Shown: in pieces, positions 35,540 through 47,596 of the stretch | Layout of the letters: each line of letters opens with the position of its first letter | Position numbering within the stretch: position 1 is the first letter of the stretch | Origin: Larix sibirica | Lineage: Eukaryota; Streptophyta; Pinopsida; Pinales; Pinaceae | Direction: 5' to 3' | Assembly: GCA_004151065.3 (NCBI GenBank) | Contig: NWUY0304733247.1 | Location: 1,860-65,859 of the forward strand | Length of the DNA stretch: 64,000 nt | Notes under the pieces: generated by a model | What the model was told of the DNA's origin: nothing | Seen by the model: only the letters and a program-made list of their open reading frames with translations | The model's database searches: none | Program-made: the position numbers and the translations under genes

Positions 35540-36640
35540 CCCTACCGAATTGAAATGGTGATAATGGTATGACTGCTGAAGATCATCTTACTACCTTCCA
35601 AGACTGTACTTATAATTTATATGTGGAGCACGTAAGGGCTTCCCTGAATAATGAAGGGGAGGACTATGACGTCTTCTATATGATGTTTGCTCATTCCTTA
35701 GAAGAGGAGGCCCTAAAATGGTTCATAAATATGCCTAACTACTCCATAATATACTAAGGACAGTTTATTAAAAAGTTCCTAAAGAGATGGGGCGTGAAGA
35801 AGGATAATATGTCTTATTTTATAGTGTTAAATACCTATAAAAGTAACAATGGTTAAACAATCCCTGAGTTCAACAACCGGTTCTGTAAACTCTATCACTG
35901 TATCCTGGAGAGGTAAAACCCTCCGAGCCTACGGTCATGGTCATCTATGTTGCAGCTTTCGAAGCCGAGTTTGCTCTGCATTTGAGTGAAAGAAAGTCGA
36001 CTAACCTTAAGGCCATGTTTAATTATGTTTAAGATTTGGAGAGTAATATGAGGGCATCGGGTATCCAGCTCAAGACAAGATACGATCCTCCCGAGAGGAG
36101 ATAATACCCAGACAGAATAAGAGGGAAGGAACCTTAAGTTTCATCTTCCAGTCAGGAACCTATGACCACGGAGGAAGTGACCAAGCTGTTCAAATATATG
36201 GTAAATGACCTGACCAAGGTGAAACAAGGGCAGACTGCTCACTCCTTTGTAGGACCAGCCCCCCGGGCTCAAAATAAACCTATCATAAAGTCACCTCAAT
36301 ATAGGAGGCCTCCTAATGTGCTGCAAAGAGATAACAGGGATGATGGGCCAGAGGTTCTGCAAGCCCCTAAAGCTCAGGCTAACAAATATTATTACTGATA
36401 TGAAAAATTATTATCTATATGATTATATAATAATATATTGAGTTGTGACATTATCCAAGGGGTTAGCTAAACCAATTGTCGCCAATGTTGCTGGGTATTT
36501 GGCTAGTGTTATGCCAGCAGGTGCCCAGTGAAAATATCCCTGGGTGAAGCGCACTAGTCTACGTTGACGGGTTTACTAGGGATGCCATCCACAAATGTGG
36601 GGAAGCACCCCTTTAGTTTCCCCATGAGGTTTTCATTGAA
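35540..36640 (+). pseudogene. Ty3/gypsy gag remnant with zinc-knuckle trace
   Basis: Decayed capsid/nucleocapsid gene of a gypsy retrotransposon. The frame starts with NGDNGMTAEDHLTTFQD and continues SLEEEALKWFINMPNYSI, then FIKKFLKRWG, IPEFNNRFCKLYHCIP and FEAEFALHLSERK. This is the usual order of the plant retrotransposon gag domain ('F.G....A..HL..F', 'SL.G.A..WF..LP..SI', 'F..+F...', 'E....+..RF'). Near 36480-36540 a CCHC knuckle is visible in broken form (CRQCC...CYASRCPVKISLGEA). Five stops inside the main frame are TAA, and several stand where Gln would be natural (NG-stop-TIPEF, YV-stop-DLES), which points to C-to-T change. Pol does not follow directly: a copia-type LTR piece comes next, and an RNase H remnant is found at 38.5 kb on the same strand. 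Confidence 0.75.
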
Positions 36641-36649
36641 GATATATAC

Positions 36650-36809
36650 TGAGTTGTGACCAAAAGTCATGTCCTATATATTTTATATACTATATACGGG
36701 TTATATTACCCATTGAATATATTTAGTATCTTGCTTAAGGCATATTCGTGTGTGTGCTTTGTGGAGTTAATATATATGCAATCCTAATGTTTCACACTTA
36801 AACCTAGCA
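36650..36809 (+). mobile_element. Probable 3' part of a copia-type LTR
   Basis: AT-rich sequence ending ...AAACCTAGCA directly before a canonical primer-binding site, as the end of a 5' LTR should (terminal CA). A GAGTTGTGAC word at 36651 also occurs at 36440, so the left boundary is uncertain and may be a repeat junction. The other LTR has not been found. Confidence 0.5.
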
Positions 36810-36823
36810 TGGTATCAGAGCTA
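36810..36823 (+). mobile_element. Copia primer-binding site (initiator Met tRNA)
   Basis: TGGTATCAGAGCT is the hallmark plant copia primer-binding site, complementary to the 3' end of initiator methionine tRNA. It lies directly after an LTR-like CA end. This is the most specific retrotransposon signal of its kind in the window. Confidence 0.8.
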
Positions 36824-36975
36824 AGGAGTTAAGACTCCCCAGCTTGTGTGGAATAAAATTAGAGCACTATAATTGTGATGCACGTAAAGCTAAACTCTTT
36901 AAAAGCCGAGTTTCATATCTCCAATTGCCAAATTGGTGCATGTCAGGACAAGTGTTTGGTTTCGATATGACCATT

Positions 36976-37200
36976 AAGGGAGGGCATTAAGAGTTATTAT
37001 ATTATAATGGTCATATTATAATGTTTGTTATATAGTTTAGTACTAGTCATCTAACAAAGTTACGTGACTTGAGTTAATTAAGTAACGTTTTATAAATAAA
37101 GTCACAATTAGGATTAAGTAATGCCTTAAATAATAAGGTGGTTGTATAGTACATCGTCTCCCTCCCTTTATGTATTGACATTCACCTCACCATATTGAAA
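36976..37200 (+). mobile_element. Polypurine tract and start of a copia-type LTR
   Basis: A purine run, AAGGGAGGG (36976-36984), is followed by CATTAAGAGTTATTATATTA-type AT-rich sequence, as a polypurine tract is followed by the 3' LTR. Only about 150 bases separate it from the primer-binding site, so if both belong to one element nearly the whole interior has been deleted. The right end of the LTR is not identifiable. Confidence 0.45.
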
Positions 37201-37664
37201 AAGACAAAAATGACGGTTCATGTGCCCTCTGGTGGGGTGGCTTCACAAATTGACTAAAAGTGACGTTCCAGCAAAGAATAAGGGTACTTTAGGACATTAG
37301 AACCAATCGACATAATAAGCGTTTGCTAGTTGGCTGGTGGGCTGATATACTCTACTACCTTCTTACTTAAACCTGTGTGCAATGGTTGAGTGGGAATCCG
37401 TATCACAGATATCACAGAACTTTTTCGGGAACGCTATAGAACTGGTTTGCTTGCTTGAAACGTGTTGCTTGCCTATTACCTATTTATTCTCTACACCCGC
37501 GGTTACACCCTAGGCCCTCATACAATCCCTGGCTGGAACGCTGGAGCTAATGAACGGTACCAAACCTGCAGTTACCCTAAGACCTCAAAAACCTAGGCCC
37601 TCAGAGCTAAAGCATGCAAACTCACACCAAGCAAGCGTTCATCCTACCTCGCTAATATACCTGG
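37201..37664. other. Noncoding, no gene recognised
   Basis: No supportable feature. Confidence 0.4.
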
Positions 37665-37925
37665 GAGTGGGAGTTTAACGTTGATGCGAGCATGTATGGA
37701 GTTGCTATAACTTACCTACCTGCGAAAACCTATCTACTTACCTGAACAAACAGCAAGATGAAAGACACTATCCTCGGGCGAAGCCGAGGACACAGGACCT
37801 ACCTACAAGAACTTACAGCGTTAGAGTGGGAGTTGAAACGTCGGAGAAGCTTGTATGGAGTTGTTTAACGTTGGAGCGAGCTTTACGGGTAGTGTTTATG
37901 GAAATGGAAGCTTACCTACCTACCC
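37665..37925 (+). repeat. Three-copy degenerate repeat
   Basis: Copy A (37665-37720), copy B (37826-37870) and copy C (37864-37925) share GAGTGGGAGTT, AACGT.G..G.GAGC, TGTATGGAGTTG and, in A and C, CTTACCTACC at the end. B and C overlap in GTTTAAC, as if one unit had slipped into the next. Confidence 0.55.
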
Positions 37926-38454
37926 ATTTCAACGGGGAATTCTGTGTGTATGGATTGAAAGCCGAAGACACACTTCTTAATTTCACAATAAAGATTGAGG
38001 CATTGAACACTAGTAACTCACACTTATTATATGGAAAAGGGTGGTTCCCGCATATAAATAAGAATAAGGGGCAGGAACCCTATGATTCCAGTTCCAAATA
38101 TATATGGAATTGGGTCAATATCCATCGGCATAGATAGACCGGTCATCTCTTCCTCCAACCCCAATAAAATAGGGAGCAGTAGAAGAACCATGTGAGGGCC
38201 ATCACCTTCCGCGCCGGATAATAAAGCTTCTTTCACAACTCCCTCTTATCACGGGAAAAGGGCTCGCCGGGCATTTAGAGTCCTCCACTCGCAACCCCCT
38301 TATGAAATAATAGAGGATTCAAAGTGGTTTCCTTTATGTTTACCCAGCTATTGCCTTCCATTGGTTGAGATTAGGCGAATCAGCAAGCTAACGAGACTTA
38401 AATAATAATAATCGCGTTCACCTAGTTCCCTGTTTCAACTGCTGGGTCGGATTA

Positions 38455-39060
38455 AATAGATACTTATTGGAAGGCACAGGTTTTACTTGCTTGCTTATTT
38501 CTCCAGAAGGAATACATTAGTTTCTTGTAGACTTTACTTCGAATGCATCAATAATACCGTAGAGTACGAGGCCTTGGTCATAGGACTAAAGATATCTCTT
38601 TTATTGGGGTGTAAAATGTCTTAAGGTACTTGGTTATTCAAAAAGAATTGTGAGGTAGGTAATAAACTCTATTCACTGTAATTCACCTAACTTCAAAAGT
38701 TACCAAGAGGGGGAACTGCTCATCTTACATAAGGAGGGCGAAGAGGTATGGAGTTTTATTGAAAAACTTGAAGCATTTTATATAGATTGAAATCTTCTTA
38801 GAGATAACATATATGCTGATGCATTAGCTAATGCTGCATATCATTTATCCCAATAAGATGAGTTCTTAACTGATAAGTTTTTTGTTTAACATTTCCTCAT
38901 GCCTTTGGAATAAGATAATGTGACAAGCTAGAGGGTGTTTAACGAGGATCAACAGATCATTGAGTTATTAACTATGAGGGCACATTCAAGGATGCAGTCA
39001 TTTATGAGGGAAAGCACGCAAGATCTTTAGATGACTGTAAGGATTGGATGATTTATTTAA
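38455..39060 (+). pseudogene. Ty3/gypsy RNase H remnant and following linker
   Basis: Plus-strand text contains CINNTVEYEALVIGLKISLL, matching the gypsy RNase H block 'CTNN.AEYEAL..GL..A'. In a shifted frame it has KVLGYSKRIV (ancestral 'V.GDS.L+V', the Asp lost), and later ADALANAAYHLSQ, the end of the domain ('ADALA..A'). VFNEDQQIIELLT follows, equal to the 'VF..D.QI..FL' linker also seen at 24.1 kb on the other strand. At least three phase changes and several stops make it non-functional. It may be the pol end of the element whose gag lies at 35.5 kb, with PR and RT deleted and foreign sequence between. Confidence 0.7.
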
Positions 39061-40560
39061 GGTCAAATAAGATGCATAGAAATGTAATGTCTCCATAAAA
39101 TTTGATCTATGTAATACATTCAAGAAAGCTTCCAATGTAAAAAAAAAGCATCTCCTGAATGCAGTATGAGGTCATAAATCTTGGGACTGAATAAGAATTT
39201 GGGTTATGGTTGTTATAAGGTAGAAATAAGAGCTTATTTAATAAACTCTGTAGTTACCAAATAAGCAACCTTATATAGAAATCTGGTGCTCACTCAGGCA
39301 AATCATTGATATATAGGGCGGAATCTTCCGGATATGGAAAATCTGGAGGCTCCTAGGCCAGTGCTCAATTATAAGATTAACTATACGCCATGTGCAGGCT
39401 CGGGTGGAGACGGGTAAAACGCCTCTGAGACGCGCGTGCAGTAGTCGCAACTTGCCGGAAAGCCCCTAAGGGGGAAAACACCCACTCAATAGTGTAATTC
39501 CGAGCGCGATTCCTCTTCCCAAAAGAGGTAAGGTATTAAGTATAAATGAAAAAAGAGGTCCTGCGTCCATCTCCCCTAAAATCCTTAGGTGTGGGCTAGA
39601 GGATTGAGTCCCCAAGAGTGCCCTGAATAAGGAGTGTGCTTTGCTGGATAACCCCCTTGTACTCTATATACCTTGGGGTGGAGAGTATCCTCGTGTGGTT
39701 AGTGGATATTCTGTAATCTCCGCTTTTACCTTATGATAGTAGCCAAAATATAGTGTCCTGCAGTATGTGAATGTTAGGTAATAGTAATCTGATATGTAGT
39801 ATCCCGTATAATGGTATCGTAACTAGTAGTATCCTGCCCTAAAATATTAGTTACTACGGGTTGGATGTGAAGAATAGCTTATAGGTCCTCCACCCTTAAA
39901 GTTATAGTGTATGCTGTGTCCTGTTGACCTTATCTTAATTAGGTGTAAAGCGTTAAGTTGTGAAGCATATTAGTGGTTATGAATTAATAGGTTATGCCCC
40001 TGTATCTGCGCTGGTTGCTTCCCCAAAATGGGTTATTTTATTATGTATATAACACGAATAAATTTATCATCGCACAGGTCGTAGCTCATCGAAGAAGGCG
40101 ATAACTAGTGACTACATATCTCTGTATTCTCTTCACTCACTTCGCTCTGCTCCGTCCCTAAAAATAAATCATACGTGGGTGCTCCATCCAACCATATAGG
40201 AATGGGAAGGTTTACGAAGCATCGTATTTATTATATAGAGAATTACTACGCGCATTTCCCTCGGCATTTACCTAGCAGAGGTAAAGGACTCCTAGCTTCC
40301 ACCCCATATAGTGCCTGCTTAATTTCCCGGGTTCCCCACTTGTGTGGAAGTGAACCCTATCCTTTAAAGTATCATATTGGTAATAGCAGTATTTAACGAT
40401 TATTAATTAATTTCTCCGCCTTGAGCAATATATAAGTCACTATGGAATGCGACATATAATTAATTGGATAATATTTTAGAAATAAAAATATAATGATGCC
40501 AGCCCAGCATAAAGACCGGGATGATCTTCATGAACCAAATAGATTAGAAGCGAAATAGAT
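39061..40560. other. Noncoding, no gene recognised
   Basis: GC-richer patch at 39360-39480 and a local duplication of GTAGTATCC(C/T)G words near 39797-39838. No RNA gene or intron domain could be confirmed. Confidence 0.4.
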
Positions 40561-41240
40561 TCCACGATCATCCTAGTGCCAGATACAGAGTAAGTTATAG
40601 TGCCAGTTTATTCGAGACTGCAAGCAGAGGTAGGTAGAGCACAGGCAGAAGCAACAACGGTGTAGATAAAGATCCTGTATGCTCCCTAGTCCCGGGTCAA
40701 GTTGATCTTGCAAAGGCAAAAGCGTCAGAGCCAGCAGCTAAACCTTGCTCGCCCGGCATATCGGCCTATAGGGACTTCACTATCCATAGGGATTTCATGA
40801 AAGCTAGAATATAATAGATAAGAGGGAAAGGCATCTGGAATAGTAGTAGTAGCGGTTCGAGATGGAGATTCGGTTGACCGAATGAAAACAGCATCGGTGG
40901 CAAGGCAGAGGCACTGGATATATTTTATAGTAGACCATACCATCGGTAGATCGGAATATAACATAAATATCCCCTTATATAGATATAGTTACCGCGTAGT
41001 CATGCATCTTAATGGGCCAGTCCCATATTCGTATATAGTGGTAGCCACTAGAGAGGTAGGAGGAGGAAAGGCAGTTTCTTTTTCTCCAACCCAGTTGTTA
41101 TTGACCTAGTGCCAGATTTATAGCCAATTTGGGAGCCTATTACTTCACTCGTTCGAGATTGAGTTAAAGATCCATTACCAGCGTATACATATGTTCTAAA
41201 AGATGATGATCCAACATTAGTACGTGTTTAAAGAAGTGGA
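40561..41240 (+). repeat. Codon-phased tract, plus orientation
   Basis: Plus-strand text starts LVPDTE, a TAA stop, VIVPVYSRLQAEVGRAQAEA. From about 40837 a frame is open for 90 codons up to a TAG at 41107 and includes VVVAVRDGDSVDRMKTASVA and LNGPVPYSYIVVATREVGGG. A third phase follows: PVVIDLVPDL, a TAG stop, PIWEPITSLVRD, a TGA stop, VKDPLPAYTYVLKDDDPTL. Several segments look as protein-like as any in the window. The family link is by DP, PVY and VRD words. Confidence 0.5.
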
Positions 41241-43475
41241 GTGGAGTATAGGCTTTTATTATTATTGTTAAAACAAGCATCCCTATCATTTCGAGAACGA
41301 TAGCCCGTTGTTTATGAGTTCCTATTCCTCGTGCTCTGCATTGCTCTTACCTAATTCCTTAGCAGCCTTAATAGTAGGTCCAGAGAGTAAGTACGCGCTC
41401 AAAAGCGGAGGGAGCTCGCTTAAAAACCGGAACGCGAGGCGATCGGGTAATTGGGAGACGGGTGCGGCACCACGTCAATCCGTATCGTCGCGCTTCGATC
41501 GATATATGACCCGTCATGTTAGCTCTGCAATTGCGGTATACAGTGCATCTCCCCGGCTAAAAAGCGAAGCATGAGAGCTCAGGTAGGGCGCTGCCATTTG
41601 AAATGAATCTCCTGATTTCCTTTCTTTCAAAAATATCCTTCGAATAAATAATGGCCAATGAATCGAGCAATGCCTCAATGAATAGTAGTAGGACCGTATA
41701 AGTCCTTCCTTAATGGCCATGGTGATTTGGAAACATGGATTGTAATTTAAGAATTGGAATGGCCTGAAAAGAGCCAAATTGAATGTAAATCTCCCAAAAG
41801 TGGTGTAAGCAATGGCAACTACTGCTATACCAGAAGGATTACGGAAGTCGTTGTCGTGATGTACTATAGAGTCGCCATCCTTAGAAAGAATGGGACACAT
41901 GGTTACGGCTACAATTGGACCTATAGTTTATGAGTGTCTCTACAAAAAAGTACGACTATATATATACCACCGCTCCAATCCAGTTGCACTATATATCTAG
42001 ACATAATAAAGTACGGCCTAGATCATCGTACTACTACGGTAGCCCATGTCCCAATCCTCATTCCCATTCTACAATTATGGGGATTCAGTTTTAAGGAGGA
42101 TTATTTGGACGCTGCGATTTGATTCGACATTGGATTAAGGAATTCTGCGGCAAGGAAATAAAATGGGACACATAAATAACACTAAAAATAAGCAATATGC
42201 ATCTTTTCCGCTTCGCTACAAATGCATCTATATTGAAAAGCCATATTTCTTAATTGGGGGATAAAATCGTGATTGGGAAACTTCTTTGCTTGCTAAGGGC
42301 CGTGGCCCCCTAAAGAATTAGGTTATTGGATTCACTTATTTCGCTCGCTCCCTAGTTTCAATTTAGGACCGCTAGCTTCCGTCCTATCTATGCTATAAGG
42401 TAACATAGCTATTGGGTGGGAGTGGGATGTATTATTTCGTACCTATTTATTTAAGGAGCTAGTCACCCAAGCAGATACATATCAAATTCCTAGCAGCTAT
42501 AAGGTCACTGCCCTAATCAGAGCTATAAGGTGCGGTGGCAACGATGGAGCAAGCGGTGCGAACGATGCGGATGAACTGAACTCAGGTAAGGAAGGAACCC
42601 ATTAAGGAAATAAACCCACCTTTATATAGACCTAAATCTTCGTGTTCTTCACCCTCCTAACGTCAAGCGAGCCATACTTCCTAATTTGCTCCGTTAATTA
42701 TTTGTATTTCGGAGCAATTTCCCTCTCCCTCCGGTCGAGCGTTCGATCCCTCACCCTCCTATTTTGCTCCGTAACACCTTTTTTTACCTATACCAACATG
42801 AAAAATCCAGACGTTTATGCTTATTCCAAGGTACGCGGGGGCTTGTAACCAATTTGATTTCTTGAAGGTCCTCATTCTATGGATGTCCCTTATTAAAGAT
42901 GTGCTTTATTAGTAGTTCTACCCGGTAAGCACATAAGCACTGCCTCATCAACCGTTAGTCCTAAGGGCGACATATTAGGAGACGTTCTCTTTTATGCCTC
43001 CATTGGGGTGGGCCCATCTCAGCCGTGGAGACATTACTTTAATTAAGTCACAAACCAGCATTTCATTCGCTTAGACATTACTCAGGGTGAAAGTAGTTTT
43101 CCTTAAAAAAGGTGCCACAGAGGTAAAGCTTAGACATTACTAAGGGGCAACGTGCTTCCGTGACGTCACATCTGAGCCGTCGACATCCACAAGCCTCAGG
43201 GCAGAGTGTCACAAACCAAAGAACACAAGGGGGCAAGGCAGATAGGTTACTGCCTTGTTTTTTTTCTTTATGGAAGGAAAGTTACCCGCCTCATCAGAAG
43301 CAGCCAAGCAACGCTCTGCCGGACCTACATTCTAAGAGTTAACCGCTCTAAGGAATGACAACAGAAACTGTATCGAGTTACCCGCTTCTTCAACTGTATC
43401 TCAAAATATGATGTCACATTTCGATCCATATGAAGAATCCCTGGCCTTATTTCTGGAATATTTACCTTGTCTTAG
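41241..43475. other. Noncoding, no gene recognised
   Basis: Open frames of 88 codons (41308-41574, plus) and 128 codons (41514-41900, minus) overlap and match nothing known. At 42650-42775 CACCCTCCTA and TTTGCTCCGT each occur twice, a small decayed duplication. Confidence 0.4.
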
Positions 43476-43533
43476 CGTTGCAGTTATCTAGGCAGAAACG
43501 CCCATTTTCCTTCAATAAAACCATTGCAGTTCG
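43476..43533 (+). repeat. Dispersed repeat, copy 1 (partner at 47540-47596)
   Basis: CGTTGCAGTTATCTAGGCA...AAAACCATTGCAGTTC matches CGTTGCAGTTAACTAAGCA...AAAACCATCGCAGTTC over about 57 bases with equal length and roughly one base in four or five changed. Confidence 0.7.
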
Positions 43534-46129
43534 TCCTTTACTTTTGGGTTAAGGTAAGTTAGGCCAGGTTTGCACTCTAACAATTATCAGGTACCGCCCT
43601 CTACTTTTTTTTTAGGGCCCTACCCCTTAATAAAGGTAAGGTTATCACTTAAGAAGAGAAAGTTATCACTAAAATTTAAGGTCCTGTTCCGGAATATCTA
43701 TCAGTTAAGGTCCTCAGTTAGAAGGACGACTTATCGATGACCTGCCTGGAGGGAGATAAGTCATAACGACACTCTCCAACCCTCCATAACCTTGACTGGC
43801 TCTCCTGGCTTGCTTTGGAAACACTAGAGTTATGGCTTGCATCCCCGTCTAAAATATGTTACGCCTTACTCGGGCCCAGGCTCCGCAGCACAAAACAGTA
43901 AGAAAAAAAATATCCTGCCCTTTGGCTTATGAGTTATTTGGATTGAGTGGCTCCTTCCTTGGACAAGTATAGGGCGTACGATATCTCTATCTCTATTTCA
44001 CTCCGTTCGCTCTTGCCGTAAGAACCTTAAATGGACCTTCTTATTCTGGACCTCCTCTTCCTGACGTCAGGGTAGACCCCCCTTCCCCTTCTTGAACAAC
44101 TAATAGCCACGTTTGTATCCCGCCCGCTACTTAGAAGATAATTGGACGGAAGGCTTACCTGAAGAATGCTTGTCTCCCTTCTATTTAGGCAATCAAGTGG
44201 AAATAAATGATCCAATGGGTGGTGCTATTTATTATCCCTCCTAAAATTGATGCAAGCTCTTAGGGGAACTCATGGCCAGAAGATTATATCCTAAGGGGGA
44301 ATTAGCCCTTTCCCCTTCGCTTACTTATCTCTGTATATCGCTTCCTTCTGTGCATGCATGGATGTCAATTTTTCCGTGCTTATCTATGCATGAAGGATGT
44401 GAGGAAGTGGAGGTGCATAAACTGCTTAAATGGCCTCTCCCTCCTACGTCAGTCAAGCGGCTTCGCACCATTTGAACGCGTTTTCTTGCAACTTGAAACC
44501 CTTGAAGGTGTGTTATCCATAAAGGCCATCTTTAATCCATTCTGTTAAGAGAGTTCGAGTGCTTGTAATTACATAGATAAAGAATGACCTCTCCCTCCCG
44601 CAATGACCAGTATCCCTCAATGTAGATCAGTTTTTATAGTAACGTACCTCTCCCTTTCACGAGAATGACTCCGTGTTCCTCACGAAATCTATGCTTCAAT
44701 GATTAATGCACCACTTCGTTCGGGCGGGGGGAGCCTATACGCTCTCTTACCTGCCTAAGCTTAGTTGACACGCTCGAACTACCCTAGGTCTACTGCTTGC
44801 TTTGCTCTTGCTACCCCTGAATCTTTCTGGTTGGTTCATATCAAAGCACTTTATAACTGCCCTTACCTTAACGATGGGTCTTGCCTCGACGGGACCAACC
44901 CTTCTGTATTACTTGTTAATGTTAGAAGTATGTTTCCTTAGTATATCTTCTACATTTTTCATCATCATCATTACTTTTATGTTTTATAAAATAATATAAA
45001 GATGCCCTATGAAACCAAAGGAATTGTGCACTTCACTTTTATTTAATTAAATCAATCCATTCTAAGTACCACCCTGTTTTAAATCACATTGAAAATGAGT
45101 TTCAATATCAATATCATTCTAGAATAAACCCCTGAGGTCCTGATTGCGTTATTTATATATATATTTTTTTTCTTAATTGAACTGGACTGCTACTATTTTA
45201 CTAACTCCTAACTAATCTCCACTACTCCCACTAGATTGACCGCTACCTCCTTGATTACTATTTGAAATAAAATGAAAAGCAACAGAATTTACTATTGGTA
45301 CTGGATTTTTAATGAATGCCTAGGGTGTGGCAGGGACTTGGCCAGATCCGCTAACATTAGGCAGTACTTCCTCTATCTGGGGGTCTCTTCTTCTTCAAAT
45401 AGCCAAAACACGTATACAAGTACATCCTCTGACTGTGCCACACTTCTTGTATTGGTGTCCACTGGTTCTTTGGATTAAAGCTGTAACACAAATCGGTAGT
45501 TACAACCGGTCATTTTGAACTCCCACATCCATTTGTACCCCTCTCCAATTAGGTTCTTCATACTCTATTGATACTCCTTCACCGCTGCTTCCCCTTACTG
45601 GACGTATTTCTGCTACCAAACTTATCTGTTTAAACCACGAGCTGGCCAGCTCTTATTTTCTTTTTAGCTTCCGAAACTTCCACAACCTTCCCTAATTACT
45701 TCCTTCTATCGCCGATCTATTTCTCTAACTGCTCGCTCCTATTCTTAACTGCTCTCATCTGATTCAGCTACCACCAGTCCATGATCGCTGCCCTCCTTAG
45801 AACTCATTAAGCCCTCGTGCTATTCTCTGCTCCCAACATCATTACACTATATCTCCTACCTTCATAACCTTACTAGCACAATTCCAACCACCCACTTAGA
45901 GGATAAAATTGACTCAGCCATGTTCACAGGTTCAAGAGGAAACATTACCTCCTTCACCAACAACATATTAATACAAATAGGGATTTATCAGATTAACCTT
46001 CCACATGCTCCATTTTAATACTTAACCTCCGCTTTCGAAAAGGAATGAGAATCTTTTGCAACAAACTCTACTATGTATCCCTCTACTGTAGTTTGCACCC
46101 GGAAATCCACTGCGCGGGTGAGCTGGTGG
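43534..46129. other. Noncoding, no gene recognised
   Basis: Short frames (up to 68 codons) without recognisable motifs. The part from 45530 to 46130 is pyrimidine-rich on plus and may continue the decayed minus-strand frame to its right, but it cannot be read. Confidence 0.4.
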
Positions 46130-46560
46130 TCCACTTCTTAAGTTCAATCAGATTTTGAATGTTCCAATCTACTGTTATCTTTTCTCTATTTTATATTATA
46201 GTGCTTTCTCTATCCGCTTAAACCATTTATATAAGCTTACTGGGAACTCCACCTAGAAAACTTCATAGTCATCTCAATTAGGGTCTTCATACATAAATTT
46301 ATCTCTACACCACTGAAAATTCCATCTATGCAACTCTGCCTCTTGCACAACAAAATAGTCAAACTTATTCTCAAACCAATCTTGAATCATTTACTTGAAA
46401 AACCATTGTCTCATCCTACAAATATCCCTATATAAAAACATAGGTCCCGACAATGGAACCATTTGTTGGCTCTTTTTGATACTAGGGTGAAAATAGGTGT
46501 CCAACAAAGGGTTTCTGCTGTAGTCTATCATGCTAGCATTTTCAATCCCCAAGAGGGGAA
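46130..46560 (-). pseudogene. Decayed reading frame, possibly retroelement gag
   Basis: One minus-strand frame gives continuous protein-like text for about 100 codons: RNPLLDTYFHPSIKKSQQMV, FLYRDICRMRQWFFK, FENKFDYFVVQEAELHRW and EFPVSLYKWFKRIEKA, broken by three stops (TAA, TGA, TAG) and no frameshift until near its end. The Trp/Arg-rich charged text looks like a retroelement gag or a domesticated relative, and other minus-strand retroelement pieces lie just upstream. I do not recognise the family with certainty. Confidence 0.4.
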
Positions 46561-47089
46561 GGTATCACCCAAAGCATCATTGTCGATACTTTTCAAGATA
46601 GAGAGGGAGGTTGTAGAATGAGCAAACATCCATTATAAGCTATTACTCACTCAAAGCAGAAACTTCACTATGATTGCGCAACTCTTTACCCTTTATATTA
46701 TAAGAAGATACAATTCATTGAATATAACTATGTTTAATAGAAAATAACCAGAATACAGATCATACCATAACAACATCCAAAATGAAATGAGGGTCTTCAT
46801 TAAGTAGCAACCATCATAGTCCAATAAAATACCATGCCCGCAACAGGACCACGGGTTTTTAACAGAACCAAAATAAAAAGCCTGTGAGTACATCAACTAA
46901 GCAACAACTAAATAACCAACCCACCCAGCAAATCATCAACTAATAAACCAATTAACCAATCAACCAATTAACCCTTTTTCCGTAGCCCCAAGGGACTACT
47001 TATAAAATAGACAGTAGTTTTTAATGTTTACTATGTAAAGACCAAACTACCCTAGTCGACTAAATAAAGACAATCCATTACATACTTAA
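46561..47089. other. Noncoding, low-complexity AACCAA array
   Basis: At 46905-46975 the words AACCAACC, AACTAA and AACCAATTAACC recur, a short decayed simple array. No gene. Confidence 0.5.
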
Positions 47090-47390
47090 TTATAGCTGAG
47101 TTAGGCTGCAAAATAGATATCTTCCACTTGCTGCGCAGCTAAGGCTCGAGGCTCCATTTGGCACGGCTAAAACTATCCATGTGGCGGTCTTTCCTTCCAC
47201 TTTCTTGTGCAGCAGTCCCAAAAATGAAGGCGCCAACACTTGACAAGAGCATAGGCCTGCTTTTCCATGATATTTTAGTTCAACCTTTTCTCCCGCCTTG
47301 CTGAAAGAGGCGATAGGCTGCTCATAACCTTCATCATTGTTCTGTAGCAATATTGCAACTATAGTGTGTTCAGAAAAAAAAGGCAAAATA
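47090..47390 (-). pseudogene. Ty3/gypsy RT-RNase H remnant
   Basis: The minus-strand frame contains SEHTIVAILLQNNDEGYEQP followed by IASFSKA and ELKY, the well-known gypsy RNase H entry ('S...+.AVL.Q......PI.F.SK.L...E.KY'). In a shifted frame the text continues IMEKQAYALVKC, the next conserved block. The frame then drifts. Later RNase H catalytic residues are not found. It lies on the same strand, 2.4 kb downstream of the RT piece at 49.8-50.1 kb; in an intact element they would be a few hundred bases apart, so foreign sequence has probably entered between them, or the two come from different copies. Confidence 0.75.
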
Positions 47391-47539
47391 AAATACTCCT
47401 TGGTGAATAGTCCCTATTTATAACGAGAATAGCTCTTATTTGTGCTATTGGGTTGGGTGGTAAATTATCCTCTGTGAACCTGCTGGCCCCCTATTTCCTC
47501 AACCCGCTAAGCACCCTGCTCCCATAAACCCAATTTTAC

Positions 47540-47596
47540 CGTTGCAGTTAACTAAGCATAAATTCATTTTTACCCTCTCTAAAACCATCGCAGTTC
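47540..47596 (+). repeat. Dispersed repeat, copy 2 (partner at 43476-43533)
   Basis: See copy 1. Same orientation, about 4 kb away. Confidence 0.7.

Noticed and set aside
39360-39480. GC-richer patch that might be an rRNA or intron piece
   Set aside because: No conserved rRNA word and no domain V pairing found.
41514-41900. 128-codon minus-strand open frame
   Set aside because: No recognisable domain, and it overlaps another open frame on the opposite strand; treated as chance.
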